DNA of 64,000 nucleotides, taken from contig JAQCDS010000002.1 of assembly GCA_027620655.1 (NCBI GenBank), forward strand, positions 1-64,000, given 5' to 3'. The translations under genes were made by a program, and so were the position numbers. The notes under the pieces are model-generated. The model was not told the DNA's origin. It did not search any database and saw nothing but the letters and a program-made list of their open reading frames with translations. The stretch is from Bacteroidota bacterium. GTDB lineage: Bacteria > Bacteroidota > Bacteroidia > Flavobacteriales > Flavobacteriaceae. This document shows, in pieces, positions 30,682-43,006 of the stretch. Position 1 is the first letter of the stretch. Each line of letters starts with the position of its first letter.

Positions 30682-33531
30682 TTATACTTCGGCGTATTCA
30701 TCAATTGGGGCACATGTACAGATTAAATTTCGATCTCCATAGGCATCATCTACACGACGTACAGATGGCCAAAATTTATCTTCTTTAATGTATGATAGTG
30801 GAAAAGCGGCTGTAGCTCTGCTGTATGGATAATCCCATTGATCATTACACACCATTTCTTGAGTATGTGGAGCGTTTTTTAGAGGGTTATTGGTGTCAGA
30901 TTTGCTTGCCTCTTCGATTTCTTGTCGAATAGAAATCATAGCATCACAAAAACGATCCATTTCTGCTTTACTTTCGCTTTCAGTAGGTTCAATCATCATT
31001 GTACCAGCGACTGGAAATGAAACTGTAGGCGCATGAAATCCATAATCCATCAATCGTTTTGCAATATCTGTAACTTCAATGCCATTTGTTTTGAATGCTC
31101 TACAATCAATAATCATTTCGTGTGCGGCTCGACCTTGTTCGCCAGTATAGAGTGTTTGATAATGTCCTTCAAGACGCTCCTTGATATAATTTGCATTTAA
31201 TATAGCGACTTTGGTGGCTTGCGTTAGACCCTCAGCACCTAGCATTTTGATGTATCCATATGAAATTAAACATGCAAGTGCCGATCCAAAAGGTGCTCCA
31301 GAAATTGATGTAATGGATTGAGTCCCTCCTGTTTTGATTATTGGATTTCCAGGAAGAAAAGGGGTGAGTTGTTCGGCAACACAAATTGGCCCAACACCAG
31401 GTCCACCACCACCATGTGGGATAGCAAAAGTTTTATGCAAATTGAGGTGACAAACGTCAGCGCCAATTTTCCCTGGATTTGTAAGTCCAACTTGAGCATT
31501 CATATTAGCACCGTCCATATATACTTGCCCACCATTGTCATGAATGATTTGTGTAATTTCTTTTATTTCAGACTCGTATACGCCATGGGTAGAGGGATAG
31601 GTCACCATTAGGGCTGCAAGATTTTCTTTATGTACCGTTGCTTTTTCGCGCAAATCCTCAACGTCTATATTTCCATTTTCAGATGATTTTGCAACAACAA
31701 CTTTCATGCCGGCCATTACAGCACTTGCGGGGTTTGTTCCGTGGGCAGATGATGGAATAATACAGATATTTCTGTGATGATCTCCTCGAGATTCATGATA
31801 GGCTCTAATGGTCATTAGTCCTGCAAATTCGCCTTGAGCACCAGAATTTGGCTGCAAAGATGTACCGGAAAACCCAGTGATTTCATTAAGTTGTTTTTCT
31901 AAAGCAGATAAAACTTCTGTATAGCCTTCCACTTGATTTGCAGGAGCAAAAGGATGAATATTGCCCCAATTTGACCAGCTTAACGGCAACATTTCTACGG
32001 CTGCATTCAGTTTCATTGTACATGATCCTAGTGGAATCATAGAGAAGTTTAGCGCCAAATCTTTACGTTCTAGACGCTTTATATAACGCATCAATTCAGT
32101 TTCTGAATGGTATGAATTAAAAACAGAATTTGTTAGAAATTCTGATGTTCTAACATGATTATTAGGCAATCTATTTTCTGTTGATACTTCTTCAATTGTA
32201 AGTGTTGTATTTAAAGCTTCAGAAAAAACAAGAAGAATAGCTTCAATATCTTTTTTTGTAGTCGTCTCATTGACAGAAATTGAAATGGTTTTGGCATTGG
32301 GATAAAAGAAATTCATCTCATGCTTTAATGCTATTTCTTGTATTTTTTTTACATCCTCAACTTCAATTTGTATCGTGTCAAAAAATGATGAATACCTTAA
32401 TTTTAAATTTGAATTTGTCAATGAATTGGCTAAAAGGACAGCATTTTTATGAACTTTATTTGCAATGTGTTTTAAGCCTTTTGGACCATGGTATACAGCA
32501 TACATTCCTGCCATGACTGCCAATAAAACTTGTGCGGTACATATGTTGGAAGTTGCACGATCTCTTTTGATGTGCTGCTCTCTAGTTTGTAGTGCCATTC
32601 TAAGAGCACGCTCGCCATTCATATCTTTTGTAACCCCAATGATACGCCCTGGAATATGACGTTTGTAGGCTTCTTTTGTAGCAAAATAAGCAGCATGAGG
32701 ACCACCATAACCCATTGGAATACCAAATCGCTGAGTTGTTCCAACAACAACATCTGCTCCTAGGTGACCTGGTGCTTCAAGAACAACTAAACTTAGGATA
32801 TCTGCCGCAACGGCAACTTTAATTGAGTTTGAATTGGCTTTTGAAATAAATGATTTTAAATCAATTAATTTACCAGATGCTCCAGGATATTGTACAAGCG
32901 CTCCAAAATAGTCTGAACCAAAATTAAATTCATCTGGGTTTCCAACCACAAGTTCAATTCCAATAGGGATAGCTCGTGTTTTTAGTACATCAAGTGTTTG
33001 GGGGAAAATATCTTCTGAAACAAAAAATTTCACTACGCCAGCTTTTACATCAGCACGTTCTCTTACAGCAAATAAAAGCGCCATGGCCTCAGCCGCAGAA
33101 GTGCTTTCGTCAAGTAAAGATGCATTGGCTAGTTCCATCCCAGTTAAATCCGTAACCATCGTTTGAAAGTTTAACAATGCTTCAAGTCGTCCTTGAGCAA
33201 TTTCTGCTTGGTAGGGGGTGTAAGCGGTATACCAACCAGGATTTTCTAAAACATTTCTTTGGATAACGGCAGGCAAATTGGATGGATTGTACCCCATTCC
33301 AATATAGGATTTAAAAACTTTATTTTTAGAGCCAAGTGCATGAATATGTTCCAAAAATTCTTGCTCACTTAGAGGTAAATCTAAATTTAAATCAGTTTGT
33401 AATCTAATGTTGTTAGGAACAGTTTGATCAATTAATTCATCAATTGAGTCTACTCCAATTACATCTAACATTTCTTCTAAATGATCTGAGTTTGGACCAA
33501 TATGTCTTTGCGAAAAAATATCTGGGTTCAT
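30682..33531 (-). CDS. gcvP: Glycine dehydrogenase (aminomethyl-transferring), single-chain P-protein
   Basis: [21 protein letters not shown]-lysine region [23 protein letters not shown]. Confidence 0.97.
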   Translation of the reverse strand: MNPDIFSQRHIGPNSDHLEEMLDVIGVDSIDELIDQTVPNNIRLQTDLNLDLPLSEQEFLEHIHALGSKNKVFKSYIGMGYNPSNLPAVIQRNVLENPGWYTAYTPYQAEIAQGRLEALLNFQTMVTDLTGMELANASLLDESTSAAEAMALLFAVRERADVKAGVVKFFVSEDIFPQTLDVLKTRAIPIGIELVVGNPDEFNFGSDYFGALVQYPGASGKLIDLKSFISKANSNSIKVAVAADILSLVVLEAPGHLGADVVVGTTQRFGIPMGYGGPHAAYFATKEAYKRHIPGRIIGVTKDMNGERALRMALQTREQHIKRDRATSNICTAQVLLAVMAGMYAVYHGPKGLKHIANKVHKNAVLLANSLTNSNLKLRYSSFFDTIQIEVEDVKKIQEIALKHEMNFFYPNAKTISISVNETTTKKDIEAILLVFSEALNTTLTIEEVSTENRLPNNHVRTSEFLTNSVFNSYHSETELMRYIKRLERKDLALNFSMIPLGSCTMKLNAAVEMLPLSWSNWGNIHPFAPANQVEGYTEVLSALEKQLNEITGFSGTSLQPNSGAQGEFAGLMTIRAYHESRGDHHRNICIIPSSAHGTNPASAVMAGMKVVVAKSSENGNIDVEDLREKATVHKENLAALMVTYPSTHGVYESEIKEITQIIHDNGGQVYMDGANMNAQVGLTNPGKIGADVCHLNLHKTFAIPHGGGGPGVGPICVAEQLTPFLPGNPIIKTGGTQSITSISGAPFGSALACLISYGYIKMLGAEGLTQATKVAILNANYIKERLEGHYQTLYTGEQGRAAHEMIIDCRAFKTNGIEVTDIAKRLMDYGFHAPTVSFPVAGTMMIEPTESESKAEMDRFCDAMISIRQEIEEASKSDTNNPLKNAPHTQEMVCNDQWDYPYSRATAAFPLSYIKEDKFWPSVRRVDDAYGDRNLICTCAPIDEYAEV

Positions 33532-33638
33532 ATTTTTATGATGATTAAATAAAAAACAAAATTACGGCTTTTTTCATGCTTTTTTTTGTTAATAAATTAA
33601 AGTTTTTAACCGATTTTTAAGCTTATCAACAGTTTGGT

Positions 33639-33646
33639 TATTTTTG
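33639..33646 (+). promoter_or_regulatory. Putative -7 element TATTTTTG
   Basis: TAnnTTTGCA immediately before the GTG at 33651. Confidence 0.45.
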
Positions 33647-33650
33647 CACT

Positions 33651-34490
33651 GTGGGTTTTTTAAAACGAATTTTTAAATTTTATATCAATAGTAGCTTGCA
33701 TGTGGCCTGTTCTGTGTTAGCGCTTAGTCATTTAACTATTTTAAAAACAAATTTTCCTGTTGATTTTTTCTTTTTGTTTGCTCTTTTTTTTGCTACTGTT
33801 TTCGGCTATAATTTTGTTAAGTATTTTGGCTTGGCCAAATTTCATTATAGATCGCTAACAACAAAACTTAAAGAGATTCAAATACTAAGTATATTGTGTG
33901 TTTTTGGATTTACAATTTGTTTTTTTCATTTAAAATCAAGTGTGCAATGGAGTCTACTTTTTTTAGGAATAATTACATTTTTTTATGGCATGCCACTAAA
34001 GTGGATTTCTAACAATAGTCTTAGAAAAATCAGTGGTCTTAAAATATATATTATCGCTTTTGTTTGGGCAATTACAACTGCATTCTTACCACAGTTACAT
34101 GGTGGTTTGGAGGTTTTTGAATTTAATTATATATGGGGAATAGAACGCTTTGTTTTTATTTTTGTCCTTATGTTACCTTTCGAAATTAGAGACATGAATT
34201 TTGATGATTTAAATCTCTCTACAATTCCACAAAAAATAGGACTATTCAACACCAAAAAGTTGGCTTATTTAGGGATATTAGTATTAGTTTTCTTTTTATT
34301 TTTTTATAATACAAGTAGAGCAGAAATTATATCAACATCAACAATGTTGATGATGTTATGTGTTTTTATTGCTAAAAGCCACCCTCAAAACTCATATTAT
34401 TACACTGCGTTTTGGGTTGAAGCTTTACCTATTTTCTGGTGGTTGATATCAATCAGTTTAGAAATTCTATACGAGTCCGGCACGCTCTAA
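33651..34490 (+). CDS. UbiA-like polytopic membrane protein (GTG start)
   Basis: Multiple TM segments; EIRDMNFDD resembles the second Asp-rich UbiA motif; the first motif is degenerate (YNFVKYFG). Confidence 0.7.
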   Translation: MGFLKRIFKFYINSSLHVACSVLALSHLTILKTNFPVDFFFLFALFFATVFGYNFVKYFGLAKFHYRSLTTKLKEIQILSILCVFGFTICFFHLKSSVQWSLLFLGIITFFYGMPLKWISNNSLRKISGLKIYIIAFVWAITTAFLPQLHGGLEVFEFNYIWGIERFVFIFVLMLPFEIRDMNFDDLNLSTIPQKIGLFNTKKLAYLGILVLVFFLFFYNTSRAEIISTSTMLMMLCVFIAKSHPQNSYYYTAFWVEALPIFWWLISISLEILYESGTL

Positions 34491-36494
34491 AAGGGCTTTG
34501 TTGCTAGCATCTTTTCCTCTAAATTTTTTGTACAAAACAAGAGGGTCTTCTGTTCCACCTTGACTCAAAATATAATGTTTTAAACTGTTGGCAATTTTAG
34601 TATCAAAAATATGTTTAGTTTTAAAGTAGGCAAATGCATCAGCATCTAAAACTTCGGCCCATTTGTAGCTGTAATACCCCGAAGAATAACCGCCCTGAAA
34701 AATATGAGCAAAAGCTGTAGACATACAATTTTCTGCAACATCTGGATACAGTTGTGTTGACGAAAACACCTCTTTTTCATGTGCTTTGACACATTTTATT
34801 GAAGTAGGATTTTTTCCATGCCAACTCATATCCAAAAGTCCAAAACTAAGTTGACGAAGTGTTTGCATTCCTTGCTGAAATTTTCCAGCGGCTTTAATTT
34901 TTTCAATCCATTCCATTGGAATCAAATCCCCAGTTTGATAATGCTTTGCAAACAAGCTCAGGGCTTCTTTTTCGTAGCACCAATTTTCCATCAATTGGCT
35001 TGGGAGTTCCACAAAATCCCAAGCTACACTTGTTCCTGACAGACTTGGGTAAGTGGTGTTGGCCAACATCCCATGAAGCGCATGTCCAAATTCGTGAAAT
35101 AGAGTGGTAACTTCATTAAAAGTGAGTAGAGAAGGTTTTGTTTTTGTGGGTTTTGTAAAGTTGCAAACAATAGAAACATGAGGCCTTTCATTTGTACCAT
35201 TCAGAATGTACTGTGGTTTAAAAGATGTCATCCAAGCACCACTCCTTTTCCCTTGTCTTGGAAAAAAATCGGCATAAAAAATAGCCACATAATTTGAATT
35301 ATTATCAAGAACTTTAAAGGTCATCACATCCTTATGATAAGTATCAATGTCCTCTAATTTTTTGAACTCCAGCCCAAATAGTTTTTTGGCAATTAGAAAA
35401 GCACCTTCAATTACATTTTCTAATTTAAAATAAGGTTTAAGCTGTGCGTCGTAAATATCAAAAAGCTTCTTTTTTAGCTGCTCAGAATAATATGCACCGT
35501 CCCATTTTTGAAGTTCTTCAATACCATCATTTTTGTAAGCAAAAGCACTTAAAGTTTCAAATTCTTTTTTGGCAAAAGGTGTTGCTTTTTCAAGCAAATC
35601 ATTTAAAAAATGAATGACCTTTTCGGGTGTTTTAGCCATGCGTTCTTCCAAAATATAATGGGCATGGGTTTTATACCCTAATAGCGTTGCACGTTGTTGG
35701 CGAAGATTAGCAATATCCAAAACAATGCTTTGATTATCAAGCTCATCGTTCTGAAATCCTTTTTTTCCAAATGCACATGATAGTTTTTCGCGTAGTTTAC
35801 GGTTTTTGGCATAGGTCATAAAGGGGATATAGCTTGGATAATCTAAACTAATAATCCAGCCCTTTTTTTGTTTTTTTTCGGCACGTAATTTTGCAGCTTC
35901 TTTTTCATCTTCCGATAGTCCATCTAAGTCTGATTCCTCTGTTATATGAAGTTCATATCGATTCGTTTCAGCTAGCAGATGTTCGCCAAAAGTTAGTTTT
36001 AAACGACTTAAGGATTTATCAATTTCTCTTAACTTTTCTTTTTCATCTGCATTGAGTAAAGCTCCATTTCTTGAAAAGCTTTTATATTTTTTTTCTAAAA
36101 GTTGCTGTTGTTCAGAGGTTAATTTTAAACTGTTTTTTTGTTCAAAAACAGTTTTTATTCTTAAAAAAAGCGCTTCATTTAGAGCAACATCGTTCGAGAA
36201 TTCTGAAAGGAGTGGAGAAACTTCTTGAGCAATTTTTTGAATTTCTTCATTGGTCTCTGCAGCGTTAAGATTAAAAAATAAACTTGAAATCCGTTCCAAT
36301 TCCAGCCCTGAAAATTCTAAAGCTTCAATTGTATTTTCGAATGTAGGCGGATTATTATTTTCACAAATAGAGGTTATGATTGCTTTAGCTTTTTCAATAG
36401 AAGTTTTAAAAGCAGGCAAAAAATCAGTTGTATTTATTTTTGAAAAAGGCGCAGTTTCGTATGGTGTTTCAAAGCGCTGGTTCAGAATATTCAT
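34467..36494 (-). CDS. M3 family metallopeptidase (oligopeptidase)
   Basis: LFHEFGHALHGMLA zinc motif; M3 C-terminal region. Confidence 0.95.
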   Translation of the reverse strand: MNILNQRFETPYETAPFSKINTTDFLPAFKTSIEKAKAIITSICENNNPPTFENTIEALEFSGLELERISSLFFNLNAAETNEEIQKIAQEVSPLLSEFSNDVALNEALFLRIKTVFEQKNSLKLTSEQQQLLEKKYKSFSRNGALLNADEKEKLREIDKSLSRLKLTFGEHLLAETNRYELHITEESDLDGLSEDEKEAAKLRAEKKQKKGWIISLDYPSYIPFMTYAKNRKLREKLSCAFGKKGFQNDELDNQSIVLDIANLRQQRATLLGYKTHAHYILEERMAKTPEKVIHFLNDLLEKATPFAKKEFETLSAFAYKNDGIEELQKWDGAYYSEQLKKKLFDIYDAQLKPYFKLENVIEGAFLIAKKLFGLEFKKLEDIDTYHKDVMTFKVLDNNSNYVAIFYADFFPRQGKRSGAWMTSFKPQYILNGTNERPHVSIVCNFTKPTKTKPSLLTFNEVTTLFHEFGHALHGMLANTTYPSLSGTSVAWDFVELPSQLMENWCYEKEALSLFAKHYQTGDLIPMEWIEKIKAAGKFQQGMQTLRQLSFGLLDMSWHGKNPTSIKCVKAHEKEVFSSTQLYPDVAENCMSTAFAHIFQGGYSSGYYSYKWAEVLDADAFAYFKTKHIFDTKIANSLKHYILSQGGTEDPLVLYKKFRGKDASNKALLERAGLV

Positions 36495-36513
36495 GTGATT
36501 AGGTCCTTCTGAA

Positions 36514-36999
36514 TTAGGAATTTAAATTTTTTGAAGCCTTTTCAACCTTAACTTTTAGTCCTTGTTTGTATACTTGAATTTTATCAAGGACACATTTGTC
36601 TGAAGCTCCTATAATTTGTGCGGCCAAAATCCCTGCATTTTTTGCTCCATTTAGTGCTACAGTAGCTACTGGAACGCCTCCAGGCATTTGTAAAATTGAG
36701 AGCACAGAATCCCAACCATCAATTGAGTTACTAGACTTTACAGGAACACCAATCACAGGAAGTGGGCTTATGGCTGCAATCATGCCAGGAAGGTGTGCAG
36801 CGCCACCAGCACCTGCAATAATCACTTTTAGTCCTCTTTCGTGCGCGGTTGATCCATATTCCATTAATTTTTCTGGTGTGCGGTGTGCAGAAACAATATC
36901 GACTTCAATTTCAATATCAAAACTTTTAAGTATTTCTACTGCTTCTTTCATGACAGGCATATCGCTGTCGCTACCCATAATGATTCCTACTTGTGCCAT
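36514..36999 (-). CDS. purE: 5-(carboxyamino)imidazole ribonucleotide mutase
   Basis: [47 protein letters not shown]. Confidence 0.97.
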   Translation of the reverse strand: MAQVGIIMGSDSDMPVMKEAVEILKSFDIEIEVDIVSAHRTPEKLMEYGSTAHERGLKVIIAGAGGAAHLPGMIAAISPLPVIGVPVKSSNSIDGWDSVLSILQMPGGVPVATVALNGAKNAGILAAQIIGASDKCVLDKIQVYKQGLKVKVEKASKNLNS

Positions 37000-37000
37000 A

Positions 37001-38155
37001 TTATTTGCTTATTACTTTGATGGTTTCTTTGACTTGTTGTGCAATTGCTCGAGCCTCATTTATTTCGGGGTGAACAATGGTTACATGCCCCATTTTTCTA
37101 AAAGGGCGAGTTTCTTTTTTACCATAAATGTGTGGGGTAACACCATTTAATTTTAAAATTTTTTCTATGTTTTCATAAACTACAGCACCTTGATAGCCTT
37201 CGGCACCAACAAGATTGACCATAACGCCACTCACCTTGTTTTCTGTTTCGCCTAGGGGTAAATTTAAAACTGCACGAAGATGTTGTTCAAACTGCGACGT
37301 GTAGCTAGCTTCAATAGTCTGATGTCCAGAATTATGTGGTCTTGGAGCCACTTCATTGATCAGGATTTCATCGTTTTCTGTAAGAAATAATTCTACAGCC
37401 AAAAGCCCCACATGAAGAAATGCTGCAGCAGTTTTTAGGGCAACAAGTTCGGCTTTTTTTGTAATATTTTCTGAAATTCGTGCAGGGCATAATACATATT
37501 CCACTTGATTAGCTTCAGGGTGAAATTCCATTTCCACAACGGGGTAAGCTTTGACCTCCCCATCTGGTGTTCTTGCCACCGTTACGGCAAGTTCTTTTTT
37601 GAACGGCACTAAAGTTTCAGCAATGCATTCTACGTTTGGAAGTTCATCTAAATCGGTAATAGTACGAACAATCTTTACACCCTTTCCATCATAGCCAAAT
37701 TGTGCACTTTTCCAAACAAAAGGTAAGGGTTGTACATTGTGCTCTACAGCCCTTTTGAGTTCGTCTATGTATGCATATCTTGTAAACTCTGCGGTAGGTA
37801 AATTGTGATCTACATAAAAAAGTTTTTGTTTTGCTTTGTTTTGAATTGTAGCCAAAGTTTCAGCTGATGGATAAACCTTTACGCCTTCTTTTTCGAGGGC
37901 ACCAAGGGCATCTACATTTACGTTTTCAATTTCAAGAGTAAGGGTATCTACTTTTTTTCCAAATTCAAAAACAGTATCGAAATCCATAAGATCTCCAACA
38001 AAAAATTCGTTGCAAGCTAATTTACAAGGTGCATCAGGATTTGGGTCTAAAACACATGTGTATATATCAAATTTTCTAGTGTTGTAGAGGAGCATTTTCC
38101 CAAGTTGTCCACCGCCTAAAATACCGACTTTATATTGAGAAGAGAAAACATGCAT
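37001..38155 (-). CDS. purK: 5-(carboxyamino)imidazole ribonucleotide synthase
   Basis: [26 protein letters not shown]-grasp core, [16 protein letters not shown]. Confidence 0.96.
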   Translation of the reverse strand: MHVFSSQYKVGILGGGQLGKMLLYNTRKFDIYTCVLDPNPDAPCKLACNEFFVGDLMDFDTVFEFGKKVDTLTLEIENVNVDALGALEKEGVKVYPSAETLATIQNKAKQKLFYVDHNLPTAEFTRYAYIDELKRAVEHNVQPLPFVWKSAQFGYDGKGVKIVRTITDLDELPNVECIAETLVPFKKELAVTVARTPDGEVKAYPVVEMEFHPEANQVEYVLCPARISENITKKAELVALKTAAAFLHVGLLAVELFLTENDEILINEVAPRPHNSGHQTIEASYTSQFEQHLRAVLNLPLGETENKVSGVMVNLVGAEGYQGAVVYENIEKILKLNGVTPHIYGKKETRPFRKMGHVTIVHPEINEARAIAQQVKETIKVISK

Positions 38156-38249
38156 ATTTGTTAAATTGCTAAAGTTTTAATTCTACCACAAAAATACACT
38201 TTAAAATGGAATCTTACATCAAAAACCCTTTTTAACCTTTGTAATTAAT

Positions 38250-38257
38250 TATCTTTG
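38250..38257 (+). promoter_or_regulatory. Putative -7 element TATCTTTG for adk
   Basis: TAnnTTTG 66 nt upstream of the adk ATG. Confidence 0.45.
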
Positions 38258-38323
38258 TGGCCAAATATGAATTAAATTTTAGAGATTTTTCTTTAAATAT
38301 TACAACAATCGTCAAACAATAGC

Positions 38324-38896
38324 ATGAAAAACATTGTATTATTTGGTCCTCCAGGAGCAGGAAAGGGCACACAAGCCAACTTTTTAAAAGAGACATATGA
38401 TCTTGTACATATTTCAACAGGAGATGTCTTTCGATATAACATAAAAAACCAAACAGATTTAGGACTTTTAGCCAAATCTTACATGGATAAAGGTGAACTT
38501 GTTCCAGATCAAGTGACCATAGATATGCTTGGTGATGTTGTTGCAAATAATCCGGATGCCAATGGATTTATTTTTGATGGTTTTCCTAGAAATACGTTTC
38601 AAGCTGAAGCATTAGATGATATTTTGAAAGCCTACAATGCTGAGGTCAATGCCATGATTGCATTGGAGGTAGATGACGAAGTTTTGGTTAAACGACTTTT
38701 AAAAAGAGGTGAAACAAGTGGAAGATCTGATGATTCTTCAGAAGAAATTGTACGCAATCGAATAAAAATTTATTACAATGAAACCGCTATTTTAAAATCA
38801 TTTTACGATCAAAAAGGAAAGTATCATGGGGTAAATGGTGTTGGAGATATTGATACGATTACTCAGCGTCTCAATGCTGTGATAGATACTCTATAA
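38324..38896 (+). CDS. adk: Adenylate kinase
   Basis: IVLFGPPGAGKGTQANFL, FDGFPRNTFQAEALD. Confidence 0.96.
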   Translation: MKNIVLFGPPGAGKGTQANFLKETYDLVHISTGDVFRYNIKNQTDLGLLAKSYMDKGELVPDQVTIDMLGDVVANNPDANGFIFDGFPRNTFQAEALDDILKAYNAEVNAMIALEVDDEVLVKRLLKRGETSGRSDDSSEEIVRNRIKIYYNETAILKSFYDQKGKYHGVNGVGDIDTITQRLNAVIDTL

Positions 38897-38909
38897 ATAC
38901 GTGTAACAG

Positions 38910-39908
38910 ATGACTGAAGGCAATTTTGTTGATTATATAAAATTATATGCATGCTCTGGAAATGGGGGTAAAGGCTCAGTACATCTTCATCGTGAAAAAT
39001 ACATTACAAAAGGAGGTCCAGATGGAGGAGATGGTGGTCGTGGAGGTCATGTAATTTTTCGAGGAAATGAAAATTTATGGACATTACATCATCTGAAATT
39101 TAAAAAACATTTTAGAGCAGGCCACGGGGAACACGGGAGTAAAAGTAGAAGTACTGGCGCAGACGGAACGGATGTATTTGTAGAAGTTCCTCTAGGAACA
39201 GTTGTTCGTGAAACTGAAACTAATGCTATTTTGTTTGAAATTACAGAGCATAATCAAGAAGTAATATTGTGTGAAGGTGGAAAAGGCGGTCGTGGTAATT
39301 GGCATTTTAAATCCCCAACGAATCAAACCCCACGTTATGCACAGCCGGGTATGCCAGCTGAAGAAAAGTATGTTACTGTAGAATTAAAAATTCTTGCCGA
39401 TGTTGGACTTGTTGGGTTTCCTAATGCAGGAAAATCGACCTTGCTTTCTGTCATCACTTCGGCGAAGCCAAAAATTGCCGATTATGAATTTACAACCCTA
39501 AAACCCAATTTAGGGATTGTAGAATATAGAGATTTTCAATCTTTTGTAATGGCCGATATTCCTGGAATTATTGAAGGTGCAGCGGAAGGAAAAGGCCTCG
39601 GACATTATTTTTTAAGACATATCGAACGCAATTCTATTTTGTTGTTTCTTATTCCTGCAGATGCCGATGATATAAAAAATCAATATGATATTTTGTTGGA
39701 TGAACTTAGGCGGTATAATCCAGAAATGTTAGACAAAGAACGACTATTAGCCATATCAAAAAGTGATTTACTTGACGAAGAATTAAAAACTGAACTCAAG
39801 CAAATTTTGGATAATGAATTAGCGGTTGATTATATGTTTATTTCATCATTAGCTCAAAAAGGAATTGTTGAGTTGAAAGATCTTCTTTGGAAGCAATTAA
39901 ATACTTAA
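38910..39908 (+). CDS. obgE: GTPase ObgE
   Basis: Gly-rich Obg fold ([17 protein letters not shown]), [16 protein letters not shown]. Confidence 0.97.
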   Translation: MTEGNFVDYIKLYACSGNGGKGSVHLHREKYITKGGPDGGDGGRGGHVIFRGNENLWTLHHLKFKKHFRAGHGEHGSKSRSTGADGTDVFVEVPLGTVVRETETNAILFEITEHNQEVILCEGGKGGRGNWHFKSPTNQTPRYAQPGMPAEEKYVTVELKILADVGLVGFPNAGKSTLLSVITSAKPKIADYEFTTLKPNLGIVEYRDFQSFVMADIPGIIEGAAEGKGLGHYFLRHIERNSILLFLIPADADDIKNQYDILLDELRRYNPEMLDKERLLAISKSDLLDEELKTELKQILDNELAVDYMFISSLAQKGIVELKDLLWKQLNT

Positions 39909-39957
39909 ACCTAAAATTTGGACTCATTTTTGATTAAAAATAGCAGCACCTTGTAGT

Positions 39958-40884
39958 ATGATGAAACGGCACTATTTTTTATTGATTTTTTGTTTTCCAT
40001 TTTTTGGTTTTGGTCAAGAAATCCCCAATGATTTTTATGCATTGTGGGCCTCAAAATCGTATGACGAATTAACTCCAAAACTAGAGCAATTTATTATTTT
40101 ACATCCAACAAACTATGAGGCTATAGAGCTTCTTGGAGATGTGTATGGAAGTCAGCTCAATTGGAATTCTGCAGCATATTATTATGAGAAATTAGTAAAA
40201 GCGCAACCAAGAGTAGCAGATTACCATTACAAGTATGGAGGTGTGTTGGGTCAAAAGGCAAAACAGAGTTCACGTTTTGATGCATTTAGTTTGATTCATC
40301 AGGTAAAAAAATCATTTTCTCAAGCAGCAACACTAGATTCTAAGCATTGGGAAGTTAGATGGGCACTAGTAGAACTCTATGTTCAATTGCCTGCTTTTTT
40401 GGGCGGAAGTTATAAAAAAGCTCTAGCATATGCCGAAGAATTAGAATCCATTTCAAAAATCAATGGCTATTTTGCCAAAGCCTATATATATGAACACAAA
40501 AAGGATATAGATCAATCCAATATTTTTGTAAAAAAAGCAGTGAATCTTCGTCAAACAATCTCGTGTTTAAAGCATCAAAACAAACAACAATCAGAATGTA
40601 AATCGCACAATAATTCACTCCATTATGATCTTGCGCTAGCCTGTATTACAGAGGAAATAGACATGCGTTCTTCAATATTTTTATTAAATAAATACATTTC
40701 TGAATTCAATTCTATTGATAGAACTCCTCTCGAAATGGCACACTATCAATTGGCAAGGTTGTATTTAAAACAACAAAAAAAAGATGTAGCTCTACACCAT
40801 TTGGAGACTTCACTAAAATTAAATTCAAAATTTGAATCAGCTAAAAATGAGAAAAAGCGTATTTTAATGTCTAAAGCCCATTAA
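39958..40884 (+). CDS. TPR-containing exported protein
   Basis: Signal peptide (HYFLLIFCFPFFGFGQE) and TPR-like repeats. Confidence 0.8.
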   Translation: MMKRHYFLLIFCFPFFGFGQEIPNDFYALWASKSYDELTPKLEQFIILHPTNYEAIELLGDVYGSQLNWNSAAYYYEKLVKAQPRVADYHYKYGGVLGQKAKQSSRFDAFSLIHQVKKSFSQAATLDSKHWEVRWALVELYVQLPAFLGGSYKKALAYAEELESISKINGYFAKAYIYEHKKDIDQSNIFVKKAVNLRQTISCLKHQNKQQSECKSHNNSLHYDLALACITEEIDMRSSIFLLNKYISEFNSIDRTPLEMAHYQLARLYLKQQKKDVALHHLETSLKLNSKFESAKNEKKRILMSKAH

Positions 40885-40929
40885 AATTTTGTGTACTCTA
40901 CGTATATTTACTTTGTTAAATAAATTTTT

Positions 40930-42285
40930 ATGAATGTTCATTTTATTGCCATTGGTGGGGCAGCTATGCACAACCTAGCGTTGGCCTTGCATCAAAAAGG
41001 AATGCATGTTACAGGAAGTGACGACGTCATTTTTGAACCTTCAAAATCTAGATTAGATGCTCGTGGTTTATTGCCAAATAAAATGGGGTGGTTTCCAGAA
41101 AAGATTACTTCGTCTATAGATGCAATAATTTTGGGAATGCATGCAAAGGCTGATAATCCAGAACTCATTAAAGCTCAGCAATTGGGACTAAATATTTATT
41201 CATATCCCGAATTTATTTATGAGCAGTCCAAAAACAAAACGCGTGTAGTTATTGGCGGAAGTCACGGAAAAACAACCATTACTGCAATGATTTTACATGT
41301 TTTGAATTATCATGACAAAGCCGTTGATTATATGGTTGGAGCACAACTAGAGGGCTTTGATGTTATGGTTCAATTGACCGATGACAATGATTTTATTGTA
41401 TTAGAAGGTGATGAATACTTAAGCTCTCCAATTGACCTTCGTCCAAAGTTTCATCACTACAAACCAAACATTGCATTATTAAGTGGAATTGCTTGGGATC
41501 ACATTAATGTTTTTCCGAATTTTGAAAACTACAAAAAACAATTTTCCATTTTTACAGACAGTATCATAGAAGGAGGGAGTATTTCGTATAATATTGAGGA
41601 TCAAAATGTTAAAGCAATAGTTGAAGCGAGTGAAAACCCAATTCGCAAGTTTCCATACGAAACCCCACAACATACTATTGATAATGGTACCACATATTTG
41701 GAAACACCAGAAGGCCCTATGCCTTTAGAAATATTTGGCCAGCATAATTTGAATAATCTTGCAGGAGCAAAATGGATTTGTCAGCATATGGGAATTGATG
41801 AGTCAGATTTTTATGAAGCCATTACAACTTTTACTGGTGCAGACAAACGCTTAGAAAAAATTGCTGAGCATCAATCTTCGGTAATTTTCAAGGATTTTGC
41901 TCATGCACCCAGTAAAGTGAAAGCCACAACTACTGCTGTAAAACACCAATATCCTCAACGGCGCTTGCTGGCGTGTTTGGAATTGCACACGTATAGTAGT
42001 CTTAACGAGAATTTTTTATCAGAATATGCTAATTCATTAGCATCCGCAGATGAGGCGGTGGTTTTTTATTCGCCTACTGCATTAAAAATTAAACAATTAA
42101 ATCCCATTAGTTCAGAACAAATTGCTAATGCTTTTCAGCATAAAAATTTGACAATTTATACAGACCCAATAGAGTTTCAAGAGTTTCTAAAAACTCAAAA
42201 CTACTCCAACACATCATTGTTGCTTATGAGTTCCGGAAATTATGGTGGTTTGAACTTTGACACACTTCAAAATTTGATGATCTAA
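40930..42285 (+). CDS. UDP-N-acetylmuramate ligase (Mpl/Mur ligase family)
   Basis: HFIAIGGAAMHNLALALHQKGMHVTGSDD, VVIGGSHGKTTITAMI Mur ligase P-loop. Confidence 0.92.
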   Translation: MNVHFIAIGGAAMHNLALALHQKGMHVTGSDDVIFEPSKSRLDARGLLPNKMGWFPEKITSSIDAIILGMHAKADNPELIKAQQLGLNIYSYPEFIYEQSKNKTRVVIGGSHGKTTITAMILHVLNYHDKAVDYMVGAQLEGFDVMVQLTDDNDFIVLEGDEYLSSPIDLRPKFHHYKPNIALLSGIAWDHINVFPNFENYKKQFSIFTDSIIEGGSISYNIEDQNVKAIVEASENPIRKFPYETPQHTIDNGTTYLETPEGPMPLEIFGQHNLNNLAGAKWICQHMGIDESDFYEAITTFTGADKRLEKIAEHQSSVIFKDFAHAPSKVKATTTAVKHQYPQRRLLACLELHTYSSLNENFLSEYANSLASADEAVVFYSPTALKIKQLNPISSEQIANAFQHKNLTIYTDPIEFQEFLKTQNYSNTSLLLMSSGNYGGLNFDTLQNLMI

Positions 42286-42313
42286 TTTTTATTTCTCTTT
42301 TAATTTAAACATA

Positions 42314-43006
42314 ATGTCCCAAAATTCTATAACAATAAAACACTGGTCTGAAGCCGACAAACCCAGAGAAAAACTCCGAGATAATGGTGCTCGTTTTTTG
42401 AGTGATGCCGAACTTTTAGCCATCATTATTGGTTCTGGCACACAGGATTTGAATGCAGTAGATTTATCAAAAATTCTACTATCTAATGTGGATTATAATT
42501 TAAATGAATTGGGAAAACTTACCTTATCCCAACTCACTCATTTTAAGGGAATTGGCGAAGCCAAAGCCATAAAAATTATGGCCACAATGGAGCTCGGACG
42601 TCGCCATAAACTAGCTGCTGGAAAGCATCAAAATAAAGTCACTTCTAGTGCATCAGTTTTTGATTTGATGCAGCCTTTGTTAGGAACTTTAAATCATGAG
42701 GAATTTTGGGTGTTGTATTTAAATAACTCCAATAAAATTGTATCCAAAATTCAATTGAGCAAAGGTGGCATTACAGCCACTGTTGTTGATGTGCGCTTGG
42801 TGTTCAAAAAGGCCTTGGAAGTTGGTGCTATTGCTATAATATTGGTGCATAATCATCCCTCAGGAATGCTTCAGCCTAGGCAATCTGATATTAATCTTAC
42901 TGAAAAACTTAAAATAGCCGCCCAAACATTAGAGATAAAGGTACTTGACCAACTTATTGTCACAGAAAAAACTTATTTTAGTTTTGCTGATGAAAAATTA
43001 CTTTAA
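42314..43006 (+). CDS. radC: RadC family (JAMM/MPN domain) protein
   Basis: HhH region plus LVHNHPSGMLQPRQSDINLT. Confidence 0.95.
   Translation: MSQNSITIKHWSEADKPREKLRDNGARFLSDAELLAIIIGSGTQDLNAVDLSKILLSNVDYNLNELGKLTLSQLTHFKGIGEAKAIKIMATMELGRRHKLAAGKHQNKVTSSASVFDLMQPLLGTLNHEEFWVLYLNNSNKIVSKIQLSKGGITATVVDVRLVFKKALEVGAIAIILVHNHPSGMLQPRQSDINLTEKLKIAAQTLEIKVLDQLIVTEKTYFSFADEKLL

Noticed and set aside
36596-37150. 184-aa plus-strand ORF antisense to purE/purK
   Set aside because: Entire length is antisense to purE and the purK end; Pro/Ala/Ser-rich shadow frame caused by codon bias
38232-38546. 104-aa minus-strand ORF overlapping the adk start
   Set aside because: Antisense to adk and its leader; no protein-like features
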